Of a stretch of 64,000 nt of DNA, positions 18,021 to 29,148 are shown in pieces. This DNA is from Eukaryota sp. TZLM1-RC. Lineage: Eukaryota; Metamonada: BaSk clade. Numbering within the stretch: position 1 is the first letter of the stretch; every line of letters begins with the position of its first letter. The position numbers and the translations under genes were made by a program. The stretch lies in contig JAUPSS010000004.1 of NCBI GenBank assembly GCA_040285825.1, forward strand, positions 5,835,658-5,899,657, read 5' to 3'. Under the pieces are notes generated by a model. It searched no databases and was not told the DNA's origin. It saw only the letters and a list, made by a program, of their open reading frames with translations.

Positions 18021-19030
18021 TATTCTTCCTCCCTCTTCACGATTTTCTTGCCTTATCTGTACCATCTCACAGAATTCGCTACATATCTAAAGGAAACTCA
18101 ATTCTCTGGTCTCGCACAAAACGAATCAACCTTATTGGCTCTGTTGCACCTTCTGTTTCTTTATTCTCATCTCCAACACCTGGTGTTCTCTCTCGATATT
18201 TTTCTCCTCATGCTACTGGTAGAAAGAATTTCCAGTTACCCTTCTTCTCTAACATTGTTTCTTGTAGTGTAGGTTTTTCATCATACATTGGCACTCACTG
18301 CTTGTGGTAATTGCTATGGATTTGGTCTGAACAAATCTACCAATTAGGCAACAACTACCCCCAAAGCCATTTTCCTAAGATTTTTTAGAAATTCAATCAA
18401 TTTCTCTATCCTAAATAAACCCTGGAGAAAACCAAAAGTCGAAATGCTATACGACACGTGTGGATAAGGTTTGTCAAGTGGCATAAAGGTAGTTAGTGTT
18501 CATCATCTACTGAGATTTCATGTTATTATTGATTAGCTACTTGCTTCAATTGTGATGTATCCAGGACAATTCCACAGAAATGATACTATCAATAATGATT
18601 GAAGTTTGTTAATAATAATTGAGTTCTGCGAAACAGTGAAAAGATTTCTGTATGTATGTTATCATGAAGCTTCAGTTGTTTTGATGAACACACAACCATC
18701 CTTTCATGAACAGCAGTTATAAATCCTCTATTAATGAGAAAAACATTAAAACAGCCAACAAAAGATTCACATATTTACACTGTTGTGACAGCATGTCAAT
18801 GCTGTCCTTTACCTAAAAACATAGTTGAAGATTACACTCAAACTCATTTTTTCATGGCGTAATCTTCTTTTATGATCTGAAATGATTTTCAATGTTTCAA
18901 AATTGGGTGAGAAATAGAAGTTTAACTTTGTCGTGTAGTTTATTTTTTTTACGGCAATAAATAAAAATATATGAAAAAAAATTGGGTGAAAAACAAATTG
19001 CTGAATGTCAAGTCATGGATTATCCGTATT
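18021..19030. other. No supported gene
   Basis: The + strand frame 17843-18310 runs through the Fanzor upstream region and has no recognisable domain. Beyond 18310 there is only AT-rich DNA up to the 5' LTR. Confidence 0.4.
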
Positions 19031-19109
19031 TGTTGGCGCCCTAAGGCTTATATAATATGAATAGAAAATAAATCAGACTTTTCTTTACTACAATAGACTT
19101 TAGGCAACA
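19031..19109 (+). repeat. 5' LTR (79 bp)
   Basis: Begins TGTTGGCGCC and ends TTTAGGCAACA. Within 79 bp it holds a TATA-like TATATAATA and an AATAAA signal. The first and last bases form short inverted repeats (TGTTG/CAACA, CCTAAGG/CTTTAGG). Confidence 0.9.
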
Positions 19110-19199
19110 ATAATTATTGGCCATATTAAAGTCAAAAGGTATACCATAACTTCAGCACTTTACTAGTGAACATCCCCAGAAACCAGAAACTTTTACAGC

Positions 19200-21975
19200 A
19201 TGTCAGACATCTTTCAGCAAGATATCTTTGACCCTAATCCCCCATCTAACATGCAGCAGGTACCAGCGACACATATACATAATATAGAGGGTAACGAGGC
19301 AACGGACCCGCATCCCACCTCCCCCTCCCTAAAAGTAGAAGAAGATGAAAGAGTGGACGAGGTCCCTCCATCTTCAGCAATGGAAGAGGTAACGAGAACG
19401 GACCCGGCTCCCTCTCCCCTCCCAATTCTAGACCTGTCTCAAAGGGAACGGATGGAAATCCCACCTTAGACACGTCTTCCCTATTAGGAGAATATGAAGA
19501 AATTCAATCTCAACTGGATGAAATGGAGGGAGAAGACGACTCTTCCGAGGGGTTCTACAAGTTATTAAGAGAGGATGCGGAGGCTTACCTCGAACCAACA
19601 GATTTCTGTCTGTTCGAGCAGCTTCCCCCTTTATGGAGTTACATTCAAAAAAGAGGCAAAAACGTTGGTTTCCAGACCCTCGGAATGATTGGGGATACCC
19701 AAAAGGTATTGGAAATTCCCCTCAATGAAAGGAATGAACTCATAAAGGCGCTTGATTAACTGAGTAGAGAGACATTCGGGCGTAACGCAGAGCGCCGCCC
19801 CAGAGTCTCGGGTATGGACAAAAGAATCAACGAAATGATGTCCCTTCCCATCAAAGACAGATTGGATTGGAAGGCCTCCTTCCTAGATCAACACGGCAGG
19901 AGAATAAGGTTTCTCTCCATCGAGCAGAGAAGTAGGACCGACTCGGAAGACATCCTACAATCCGAATTGCCTGCCTGGTTTGATCTTAACTTTGATACGG
20001 TAAGCCATAATTACACGGAGCTGACGGAGGGTGCTCCCATATATTTTAGGGAATTTATGGAGCAGTAGGATAGTAGTGAACAAGACAAGCTTGAACCAGT
20101 AACACTCTGGTTCGATGCAGACGCTTTAAATAACATTCATACGGAACGATCAGCTGTATCCACGTATAGGAGCCGTCCTAACAACTTCATCCAACAAAAT
20201 GGTAACTCGTTCACGAAACAACGTCAGTTTAGACAATGGGTAACGGGAGAATTGTCCACATCTCTCCACCTTCCCAAACTGCCTGTTGTAGCCCCTATAA
20301 TTTCTGAAAAAAGCCAACCAATATAAGTCTGCTCTATTGACAGCATACCCGAACACGTTCCAACAGTGAACGTCCCGGAACCTGTAACTAGACAAGACGT
20401 TGCTCCTCTGGAAGAACCAACTTCCTCCCAATCAATGGAATGTGAAATCGGAGAAGACATAGAGTTGAACGGGCCAGTCGTTGGAGAAACGGCTCCTCCT
20501 CAACCCTCAGTAAGAAACTCTTCTTCCGACAGATCTATGCGTATTGAGGACCTACAATCCTCAAGAAGAGCTATTGACATCAGCATAGCTAGTAGCCTTC
20601 ATAGACAGATTGATTCACGGTCTAAGGATATCGACTATAAAAGACCTCGATTATCCGCTGATAACCCTATCAACAAAATGTCTATCATAGCTTTTCTTTT
20701 AAAATATCAAACTTGGGATAAATACGGGCGAAAGATAGCTAATAGAAGCTTTGAAGCCCCAGGTCAATCAGATTGGACCACAGCCTTTATGATAGCTACC
20801 CAGCTATTTGGAGAAGGCCAAGCATAAATAACCCAAGGTAGGATTAAAGATCTCCCCAAACATATACGCGACGAGCTCACCAGGGATACAACACAGCCTT
20901 TGGTAAGGATTGACCCAGCTATAACAGATAAGCCAGGACCCCCAATCCACCATTATGATTTATTTAGGAGCATGATGATGAGCACTTGCCCTACAGGAAT
21001 ATCCAGAATGATTGACCCTAGCCTTCTATCCAGATAGCAGAGTCAAAGTTTACTCGGTATTGATTATACCGACGCTGACGTCATGGTATTTCTGTTAAAA
21101 AGAACGCAATTCACATCATACCATCAGGCTTATACAGCTTTGATGAAGCCTACAATAAACTGCAGAAAAATCCACAATAGGCATGATGCTGACAACGAGT
21201 TCGGTCGTTATGTAGAAGATTTTGGAGACGTTTTGAGAATGACCACCTACATGACCGACCTGACCATCCCTGATTTAATTAGGGGAAGCAGTGGGCTGAT
21301 AACCATATCTTTCGCTCTAATTGCCGAGTACTTCCTTATGGGTTTGGACAACTTTGCTATATCAAGCGAACTCCTCTCAGTATGGACTAGGGAATACTTG
21401 TGGGACTCGCCGAACAGAACAACTCTACTCGATTTGATATCGACAACGAGAAGGAATTTCCTCGCTTGGTGTTTCACAGCAGGAGACAAGTCCACAATGA
21501 ATATACTAAGGAACAGGGCAAACGAAAAAGACATTCTTTTGGGACTCACGGAGATGAGAACTTATTCAAGAGGAGTAAAATGATCAGCCCAAACTTCAAC
21601 AAAACGAGCAAGACGATCAGGTGGAAAGTCAAGAGGAACCCCTCAACACAAGTACATTCCTGAAAAGCATGGACGAAAAGGGTCAAAATTCTGTACATTC
21701 TGGAGTAACGTCAAAGGTAACAACCCTGTCGGCCACACTGTATTTGAATGTAAAGATTCTCGTTGTGCTAGATGCAGAGTTCCCAATGAAGAAAGATTTA
21801 GATTGGGAGAACAGGAGGCTCCTGCTAGTAGAGGCAGTGTAGAAAGGGGCCGAGGCGGCCGTGGTAGACGTGTACATAGATTCAAATTTAGAGGCCGTGG
21901 AGGCCGTTTTAGAGGTCATAAAGAAAGAGGTCAGTACAGACCTATTAATAACATCAACACTACAGAGGATAAATA
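19200..21975 (+). pseudogene. gag of the chromovirus, interrupted
   Basis: Starts at ATG 19200 (MSDIFQQD). After a frame change near 19440-19470 one frame carries on to 21975, broken by TAA 19757, TAG 20066, TAA 20324, TAA 20825, TAG 21035 and TGA 21581. The first part is acidic and Pro-rich and the middle is helical (capsid-like). The end is a nucleocapsid region with FCTFW, then GHTVFEC and CARC (a degenerate CCHC-type finger), followed by an RGG-rich stretch (RGRGGRGRR and repeats). Each break can be explained by one transition from a Gln, Arg or Trp codon. Confidence 0.75.
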
Positions 21976-22080
21976 ATCAAACGCATCCCCTACTGAGACA
22001 AAACCGACCCGTTCGAGTACGTTCCTCACAAACGGATCAACAACAGCAACCGGAACAGCCGGACAGGCAACTTTCCTAAT

Positions 22081-22720
22081 CGAGTACATATCAATGCAAT
22101 CAATCACAATCAATCAACAACCGATTTAGGAAACCCAGTCAACAACTTTCCAACAGCTCAACAAAATCTTTTAATTCCTCTACAAATTCACCAATCCAGC
22201 TCTGATATCAATAGTATTTTTGATTTTAATTCTTCGGTTAGTGAAAACCACATCAGGTCTCAGCGTTCTCCATTTCTAAGACTGGAGATATCAATAAATG
22301 ATATCAAAATGATTGCGACTAAAGATTCACACTGCGTTTTGTTCAGTTATTACTGCAGATTTAGCTGAACAATGCCATATGTCAATCAATAGCAAGGATA
22401 CTATTAAGTTCTTACCAGCTAATAACGTATCCACAAAATCGCTAGGGAGTACAACTGGTATTCTGTCGTTCAACGTAGGAAGCATTGCGCAACAAGTTCA
22501 TTATAAACATACTCTTCCCATAATCCCAGGTTCGAACAAATTTTCAATAGGGACAGACATGTTAAAAGCACTTGGGCTTCAGACGGATGATGGTCTTTTC
22601 ATTAGATTAGACAAAGAACACCACACTTTGCTAAATGCAGAATCAGAATTCGACTCTAGGATCGCTCAACATTCGATTGGGAACTTAGATAACCAATCAC
22701 AAAGTCCTTCTGATTTTTAG
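22081..22720 (+). pseudogene. Aspartic protease region of the chromovirus
   Basis: Two frames join near 22320 through a frameshift that falls just after ATKDS, the likely D-S/T-G active site. They continue as TAFCSVITADLAEQ and, further on, FSIGTDMLKALGL, which corresponds to the second conserved hydrophobic block of retropepsins. TAG at 22718 separates it from the RT region in the same frame. Confidence 0.6.
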
Positions 22721-24500
22721 GAGCAATTAGCAAGATCTGGATGTGAGATAAATTTAGATGACAGTAATAATAAATTAAAATTAACGAGTCTACTAAAATT
22801 ATTCAGCGATGTTTTTAGTGAAACTCCTACTAGAAAAGGAATCGATTGTAATCCTCTAACAATCCCCTTTAGCGATGAGAATGCTATTGTACACAAGCCT
22901 GCTAGACGGTGAAATCCCAGCAAAATGGAAATAGCAAACAAAATATTTGATGAACTGATCGAAATGGGTTATGCAGTTGAATCTAATTGTAAATTCAGCT
23001 CTCCTATTGTCTTAGTTATATATCCAGACGGCAAGAAACCCAGGTTAACTCGAGATTTTAGTGGTAAAGATGGAGTCAATGCCCACACGATTTCAGTAGA
23101 GCCTAATCTATCTAGGATTAGTGATATTTTAGAATTTTTGAGTAGAGCAAATTACATCGCCACGCATGATTTACCAAAAGCTTTCTGGCAGATGAATGTA
23201 GCTGATAAGGATATTGAGAAAACATCAATCTCAATTCCTGGAAGGTCAATCATGTTTAAAAGAACTTGCTTCAGATTAAAGAACATCCCAGCAGTTTTTC
23301 AAAACGTAATGATGGAAATTTTCCAAATAGACGGCGTTTTCATATACATTGACGATATCATAATAGTTGGAACGACATTCGAAGAATTTTATAAGACATT
23401 GCAAAGAGTCCTCCAATGCGCCAGAAATAGACGTTTAAATATAGGCTTACGTAACTGTAAATTCGTAACATCAAAACACCCTATCGACATTTTAGGAAGT
23501 ACCTTCCAGGACAAAACTAGATTTATAAGTAAGAAAAAAAATCGAAGCCTTGATGAGAATCCCTAGACCAAAAACAGTGAAAGAAATTCGCTCATTGGTA
23601 GGATCCATCAATTATATTAGAGATTGGCTTCCAGGTATTTCTGAATTAATTGCTCCAATTAACGTGCTAATTAAAGGAAAACCCAGAATAATTAAATGGA
23701 CTAGCAAGCATGACTATTACTTAAAACAAATAAAAGACTTAATAGTAAACCACATGCCCCTTGAATTACCAGCTCCGGACAAGCGAGTATTGATAAGTAC
23801 TGACGCTTCAGATGTAGAAGTAGGAGGTGTTATTTGGCAAGAAATTGAACCCTACTCCCCTGCAGGAACCTCGCTAAATAAAAGGAACGTAAAACCTTTG
23901 TCATTCTATAGTAGATTACTTACAGAAACACAAAGAAAATGGTCCTCTTTACAAAAAGAATTATATGCAATACTTTTGATCTTAACTGAAAGTTGTTTAG
24001 AAAGCTACTTGTTAACTAGACATTTAACAATTTTCACAGATCATAAAAACAACGCATGCCCGGCCACAGTCCCAGAGAAAAATAGAATTGTAAAGAGATG
24101 GCTGCCGATACTATCTGAATTCGACTTTGACATAGTCCACGAACCTGGTAAAGACAACCATTGGGCAGATATGTTATCGAGGAATATTGATTTGGATCAA
24201 AACGAGGAAACTCCTTCTATTTGTAGCATAAAAATACCAGATACTTTACTTTCAAATTACGAGATACCTCCACTGGACGATGATTCTGATTCGGATCTTG
24301 AAGACATCCCATCAATCTCATCTCTAAGTAGACACCAAGACCTACCTATTTTTTCTTCTTGGTTCACTAAGATAAGATCTGAACAACAAATAGCCAAAAA
24401 CAACAACGACTCGTTATTTGAAAATGCAATTCTAGATGAAAATACTCAAATTTGGAAAAATAACAAAAACAAAATTTTGATTCCAAAGAGCCTCAGAAAA
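22721..24500 (+). pseudogene. Reverse transcriptase and RNase H of the chromovirus
   Basis: RT motifs are THDLPKAFWQM (first catalytic Asp), FRLKNIPAVFQNVM and the catalytic box FIYIDDIIIVG. After a one-base slip in an A8 run at about 23535 the frame continues through the RT connection (RSLVGSINYIRDWLPG). It then enters RNase H: ISTDASDVEVGGV, SFYSRLLTETQRKWSS, KELYAILLIL, FTDHKNN and GKDNHWADMLSR. TGA 22910 lies at the start of the RT. The sequence order and spacing are standard for Ty3/gypsy. Confidence 0.9.
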
Positions 24501-25519
24501 CAGGCACTACTATTAATACATGGTTTGGTTCAATCTGGTCACCTCAGCAAAAACGATAGTTTACACAAACTATCCAAAAGCGATTACTACTGACCCAATA
24601 TGAGAAAGGACCTCATTAATCATGTCAAAAGATGCCCAACTTGTCAAAAAACGGCTCCAGTTAAAAGATCAAAAACATCTTCCACAGGATCTTTATGGGC
24701 AGATCGTCCTTTTGCCAGATTAAACGTCGATACAAGTGGACCCCTAAATTCTGACAACGAAGGAAATAAATATCTATTAGTATTTGTAGACTCTTTTACT
24801 GGATATACAATCTTAGTCCCTCTAAAAGAACTCAATGCCTTAGAAACCGCAGATGCCTTAATTTGGAATGTTTGCGCTATCTTTGGCATACCTATGTTAA
24901 TTCATAGTGATAATGGACCTAAGTTCGCCAATGAGACTTTCAAAATAGTGTGTAACAGATTAGCGATTGAGATGAGTAACTCAATACCCCACTATTCAGA
25001 AAGTAATGGACTTGTAGAACGTCAACATAGAGACGTTCTTCAATGCTTAAGGAAACTATTAATAGATTTCAACGATTACGGAAATTTTCTACTAAAAGCA
25101 GAAAAACTGGTTTTACCCCATAAGAACTCATGTTCGGTTCTTCGATTAACCCAAGAACAGACCCTGCTAATATATTTGGAAATTTATCCAAATTTGAAAC
25201 TAATATCCCCTTATTAGATGACATCTAAATGAAAAACACTCGTCTACAAGAAAAAAAGGAGGAAGCAGAGCGTCACCAAACATTAAACACTCCGTCTTCA
25301 GTAGATAATACTAATTCGTGTTTTTTAGCATTTAATATTGGTGACTACGTCTTACGTAAAACCAAGCAAAATAATAAATTGCATGGATCTTGGAATGGAC
25401 CATTTTTAGTTATTGACCTTCCTTCCAAATCCACTTTATTATTGAAGAATCTTACTACTGGCACAGAATTAAAAGCTGCCAAGAAAGATTGCAAAACCTA
25501 TAACGTAGAAAATCTATAG
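24501..25519 (+). pseudogene. Integrase of the chromovirus
   Basis: The zinc-binding HHCC region ends YY-stop-PNMRKDLINHVKRCPTCQ; TGA 24591 replaces a Trp that is nearly invariant in this motif. The D,D,E catalytic core is visible: NVDTSGP, IHSDNGPKF and NGLVERQHRDVL. A frame change near 25215 leads to the C-terminal GPY/F module (HGSWNGPFLVIDL). Confidence 0.88.
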
Positions 25520-25812
25520 GACATTGAGTTCCTCAAGGCAGTCGCTGCAGGCGATTCCGAAAAACACGTTATAGAGAAAATCCTCTCAGAATACCACTCT
25601 GATTCAGGTAGTTTCTGTACTGTTCAGTGGTTCGGCGGTGAGACAACGGAAGAGTCACTCCATTCAGTTAAACACTCAGAAGCTTATAAGTTATTTAGTA
25701 TGGATAACAAGAAAATGGGAAAACGTACCACTAGTCGACGACAAGGTACCTCCAATGAGTCTACACCTTCTAAGAAGCCTAGACGCAGTAGTAGAATTAG
25801 GAAGAGGAGCTA
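25520..25812 (+). pseudogene. C-terminal chromodomain of the integrase
   Basis: After TAG 25517 the same frame runs on as KHVIEKILSEYHSDSG and FCTVQWFGG with a following acidic/Leu segment, then a basic tail (SKKPRRSSRIRKRS). The VEKIL...V-x-W-x-G pattern at the end of an integrase is the chromodomain that targets chromoviruses to chromatin. The fold call is by motif. Confidence 0.65.
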
Positions 25813-25925
25813 ATTCTTAATTTATATCGATTATTTATATTATATCGATTATATGTATTTGTTTATAGTTACTTCGTTATTTGTATATAGTTTTTATTTC
25901 ATATTCATATAAGCTGATTTATTTT

Positions 25926-25940
25926 GAAAAAGGGAAGAAG
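25926..25940 (+). promoter_or_regulatory. Polypurine tract
   Basis: GAAAAAGGGAAGAAG ends three bases before the 3' LTR, the usual place for plus-strand priming. Confidence 0.75.
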
Positions 25941-25943
25941 CAG

Positions 25944-26022
25944 TGTTGGCGCCCTAAGGCTTACATAATATGAATAGAAAATGAATCAGACTTTTCTTTA
26001 CTACAATAGTCTTTAGGCAACA
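25944..26022 (+). repeat. 3' LTR (79 bp)
   Basis: Matches the 5' LTR with three substitutions, one of which changes the AATAAA signal to AATGAA. It is followed by the target duplication TATT. Confidence 0.9.
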
Positions 26023-26060
26023 TATTTTATATTCTTGAGAACAATCAATCTATAACAGTT

Positions 26061-26345
26061 ATGTTTTCTGTACCAAATACGAGATGCATATCAAGGATAC
26101 TATTAATTGGAACTAAAAACTTTATTAAGGAATTTGCCACTACCACTGAGAAGAAGGTGCAATGTTGCGGACACAATTACACTACTGAAAAGCCAACAAA
26201 GAAGCACAACAAGATGACCCACAATTTTGAAGGTTTGATAAAATTTAGGGACCCGGACAAAAAAGAATTGATGAAGACTGATGTAGGCAAGTATACAGGA
26301 GACATAAGATGCTATGACTGCTATCAACAAATACAGATACATTGA
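26061..26345 (+). CDS. Small Cys-rich hypothetical protein
   Basis: 94 residues from an ATG, starting 38 bp after the chromovirus. Cys and His residues are arranged CCGH...H...H...CYDC, which could bind one zinc ion, and the rest is Lys-rich. No family is recognised. It may be a fragment whose 5' part was separated by the retrotransposon insertion. Coding status is uncertain. Confidence 0.3.
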   Translation: MFSVPNTRCISRILLIGTKNFIKEFATTTEKKVQCCGHNYTTEKPTKKHNKMTHNFEGLIKFRDPDKKELMKTDVGKYTGDIRCYDCYQQIQIH

Positions 26346-26894
26346 TTCGAGTACTTCCTTTCTATGAAGGCAGTATTATTTATTTACCATTTATTTAATT
26401 GTAGCCGTTTTGTCACTTTAAGATCAGCAGTTCATGTAGTCGATCACTAGTTGTTTATTATTACCTAATGTGAAAAGAGAGTGTGTATACAATGTAATGG
26501 GTTATCATCCATCTGTGGGGTTCGCATGCATCATGAATCCTTGGTAACAGGGTGTGAAATAATGTATTTATGTTTTTTATTTTTAATGGTGTTTATCACA
26601 AGGAACAGGAATAATTCGAGAAAAGTAATTCTCTGTCAAGATCAACTGGTGATGACGTGGCGTAATGTGAACTGTAACTAATAAACTAAATACTAATAAA
26701 ATCTATCTGAATTGATTCATCATTTTGGTAATGTGTTATGATTCAAAATGATCAAAATATCTGCACAAATTCATCAATGTTATACTAATAAATTTCCCTT
26801 TATTCTTAAGTTTTTATGTTTGACATTGTTAAATTGTTCATTTATAAGCAGCATTTATGTACAAGCAGAGATTGTGTCGTTAATCTTATCCAGG
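26346..26894. other. Intergenic, no gene seen
   Basis: AT-rich DNA with only short frames. The + frame at 26481-26681 has no recognisable content. Confidence 0.35.
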
Positions 26895-27250
26895 GTATTG
26901 ATGAGCCTCTATTGAAAGAAACACTGTCATTAAACAAGCATGTAGATAACAGAGGTGATATTTGGTTACAATTCCATTGATAACTCTGAAGTTGTTGTTG
27001 ATCACTCCTTCTCGAGTGTTACAACTGATACTTATATTCAAAGAAGGAAGCTTAATCGTGCAGGTGCGAAAGAATAGCTGACAAAGACTTTGAGGAATCC
27101 AATGCCGATAAACGTAGACAACTTGATCTTAGAGCTTTCCAAATTTCTATAAATAGAAGACTATCGGTAGAAACAGGAAACTGATTTGAATGATTTCCTA
27201 AAATTGGTTCAAGAAAAAACTATGAAGAAAATTGATGTCTTGGATTAATT
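26895..27250 (+). pseudogene. Family-1 LINE relic (endonuclease region)
   Basis: Frame-shifted pieces equivalent to DEPLLKETLSLN, DNRGDIW and RRKLNRAGAKE match the endonuclease domain and C-terminus of the family-1 LINE at 40641-42290. Several small deletions are present. Confidence 0.65.
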
Positions 27251-28266
27251 CGGTTTTTCTTCGAATATGAAAAGCAATGACGAGAACACAAGAAGATATG
27301 GTAGGATATGGTAGAGCAAATCCTGTTTCAATGAACTTAGTCCTAATATTTTTGATTTTTTCTATTAGGTGTTTAAATTCATCACAACAAGAAAGTAATG
27401 TTCTTGATTTTTGTACCACTATTGGAAATTCATGCATTGGTTTGTTAATATTTTATTATTATGTTTTCTGTTGATATAACTTGTGTTTAATTCAAAATTT
27501 CATGATGGCTATTATTATTTGATTTTGAATAATTCAACTAACTTTGAGGTGCTATAGTGTAAAAAGGGTAAAAAACCAAAACTAGGTTGACGAAAATCAG
27601 ATCAATGGAAAATCTTATGTTTGAATCTATTAATCACATGAAAAAACATGAAAATGGTGTAATTGGAGTCCTGAATGCATCAAAGAAAACGTATTGTCAA
27701 GATTTTCGAAATTGCAAAATTTAGGTTAATCCAATTTAATTTTAATTCAATTTAATTTAATTTTTATGGAAAACGGCTTTGATCAATTTGTTCCAAATTG
27801 CGAAAGTTCTTGATAGACCTTCAATTTCTATATCTGGATGTATTTGGCATATTCATTTGAAATACAACAAATAAAGCCATTCAGTGGATCCTTTAAGTGT
27901 AATCAGCTCTTCAATACTGATAGCTTTTAATCACTCTGATGGATCATTCAACCTCAGATGTGGTCCTGTAGTATCATACACTGTGTTGAGCAGAAATAAA
28001 AAAAGTCTTTTTGAAAAGCAATCAATTCACCCAAGCTTTCTGTACCACAAATTTCAGTGGTTGTTGCCATCAACGAGTTTGGCTATGTCTGTGGACATAT
28101 GCAACCTGGTCATTTCAATCGTTTGCAATTCATTGGCTTTCTAAAAGATATTATACATAGAAAACGATAGAACTGAATAAAAAAATATATTTCTTGTCCT
28201 TGTTGAGTTGATCTGTGGTTTTTTATGTGAAGTTTATTGGTTGTAAGAAAAATAATTGAAGTTTAA
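27251..28266. other. Intergenic, no gene seen
   Basis: About 1 kb of AT-rich DNA. Short frames occur on both strands (27884-28144, + among them) but none shows a domain or a homologous copy. Confidence 0.35.
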
Positions 28267-29110
28267 CTAAGTATGAGAATTTTCTACGTTAGTGGCCATA
28301 TCAAATTGGACAACTGCATCAGCATGTAAAACAGTAGGTATTGGAGCCGAAGATAACAACGATCTGATAAAATTCGCAATTTCAGCGTCCCTTTTAATGC
28401 GTAAAGGCTTAGCGAAACTTTCTACTATTTCTTCATATTCTTTTGTGTTTTTCTGGATAAATTGCAAAATCTGTTCTTCTTCTTTTTGGACGTCGCTAAG
28501 TTCCAAATTACAATTTCTTAACAACTTGAATTTGAGAACAGAAGACGGAACAACTGATAAATCGTTGATTTATCAAACGAAAGTTCTTTGAAGCAGCCCC
28601 AGGCTTACCCATCAATACTAATGGTTTTTCATTCATTCCATAAAGTTTAATATTCCTTTCTTTTGCTTGGGCGATAAAGTGAGGAGTCAGAAGTAGCACC
28701 AAGTCGTCTAAAACAAGGTGTGAATATGACTCAGCTTGTTGGATATACACATCGTGTTCCCCTTCATAAAAGAATTTATGAGTTCCCTTATACGGTGCAT
28801 ATAGTAAATACAATTTGAGAGCAACACAACCATCATTATGAACAAAGGAAAAGTAAAGAGGTTGATGGCTTTGAGTACTATCAACTTCATTAAGGTGAGG
28901 GTTGACATACGGTGCTGTATGTAAAGGACTATTGACAGAAGAAAAATCAAGTTGTTGAGCACAAGACTGTCTCCAAGGGAAGTCAAAGTCTTCATCAGTG
29001 CGTGGCAATTTGATAGGGTTGCCAAATTGTTGATCATCAGATTGTCTCCAAGGGAGGTCACAGTCTTCGTCTGTTCGTGATGAGTGTATAGTGGTGTCAA
29101 TTGGTGGCAT
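28267..29110 (-). CDS. Hypothetical protein with an internal tandem repeat; possible 55-nt intron
   Basis: The first frame runs from ATG 29110 and begins with two copies of a 26-residue repeat (RTDED-x-D-x-PWRQS...QQ). A conserved-looking segment with KLYGMNEKPLVLMGK follows. A second frame (28524-28267) gives a charged helical tail. They join in frame if GTAAGC...ATCAG (28554-28608, 55 nt) is removed as an intron; otherwise there is a frameshift. A decayed piece with AKLYGINEKQLVLIG lies at 35590-35680 (+), so the sequence is or was repeated. No known family is recognised. The gene was originally divergent from the polo-like kinase, with only about 105 bp between the two start codons. Confidence 0.5.
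28554..28608 (-). other. Possible 55-nt intron
   Basis: Starts GTAAGC and ends ATCAG on the - strand. Its removal joins two otherwise out-of-frame open stretches. It is longer than the 28-31 nt introns elsewhere in the window, so a frameshift is an equally open explanation. Confidence 0.35.
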
Positions 29111-29148
29111 TAGGTTTGGGGGAATTGAATTTTGAATTCAGCTTAAGT

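Larger units (their letters stand above)
19031..26022 (+). mobile_element. Ty3/gypsy chromovirus retrotransposon, full length but decayed
   Basis: The 6992-bp element is bounded by 79-bp direct repeats that start TGTTG and end CAACA, with a 4-bp target duplication TATT on each side. The internal order is gag with a nucleocapsid region, protease, reverse transcriptase, RNase H, integrase, chromodomain, polypurine tract. That order is diagnostic of Ty3/gypsy chromoviruses. LTRs differ at 3 of 79 positions. About ten nonsense codons and several frameshifts interrupt the coding region, so the copy is inactive. Confidence 0.9.

Noticed and set aside
17843-18310. A 155-codon + strand frame over the Fanzor upstream region.
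   Set aside because: Its first third is antisense to the conserved Fanzor 5' region, it shows no domain, and the broken copy at 37.9 kb does not keep it.
19033-19046. TGGCGCCCTAAGG at 19033 as a tRNA primer-binding site, which would put a 5' LTR further upstream.
   Set aside because: The same sequence begins the 3' copy at 25946, there is no similarity upstream of the two copies, and the TATT duplication fits the 79-bp repeats as LTRs.
24591-24593. UGA read as Trp (non-standard code), suggested by TGA at an invariant integrase Trp and other TGA breaks in transposons.
   Set aside because: The long host genes (LTN1, UFL1, AspRS, polo-like kinase, GshA) use TGG for Trp and contain no in-frame TGA. 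Several genes appear to end on TGA. Simple mutation of dead elements explains the pattern.
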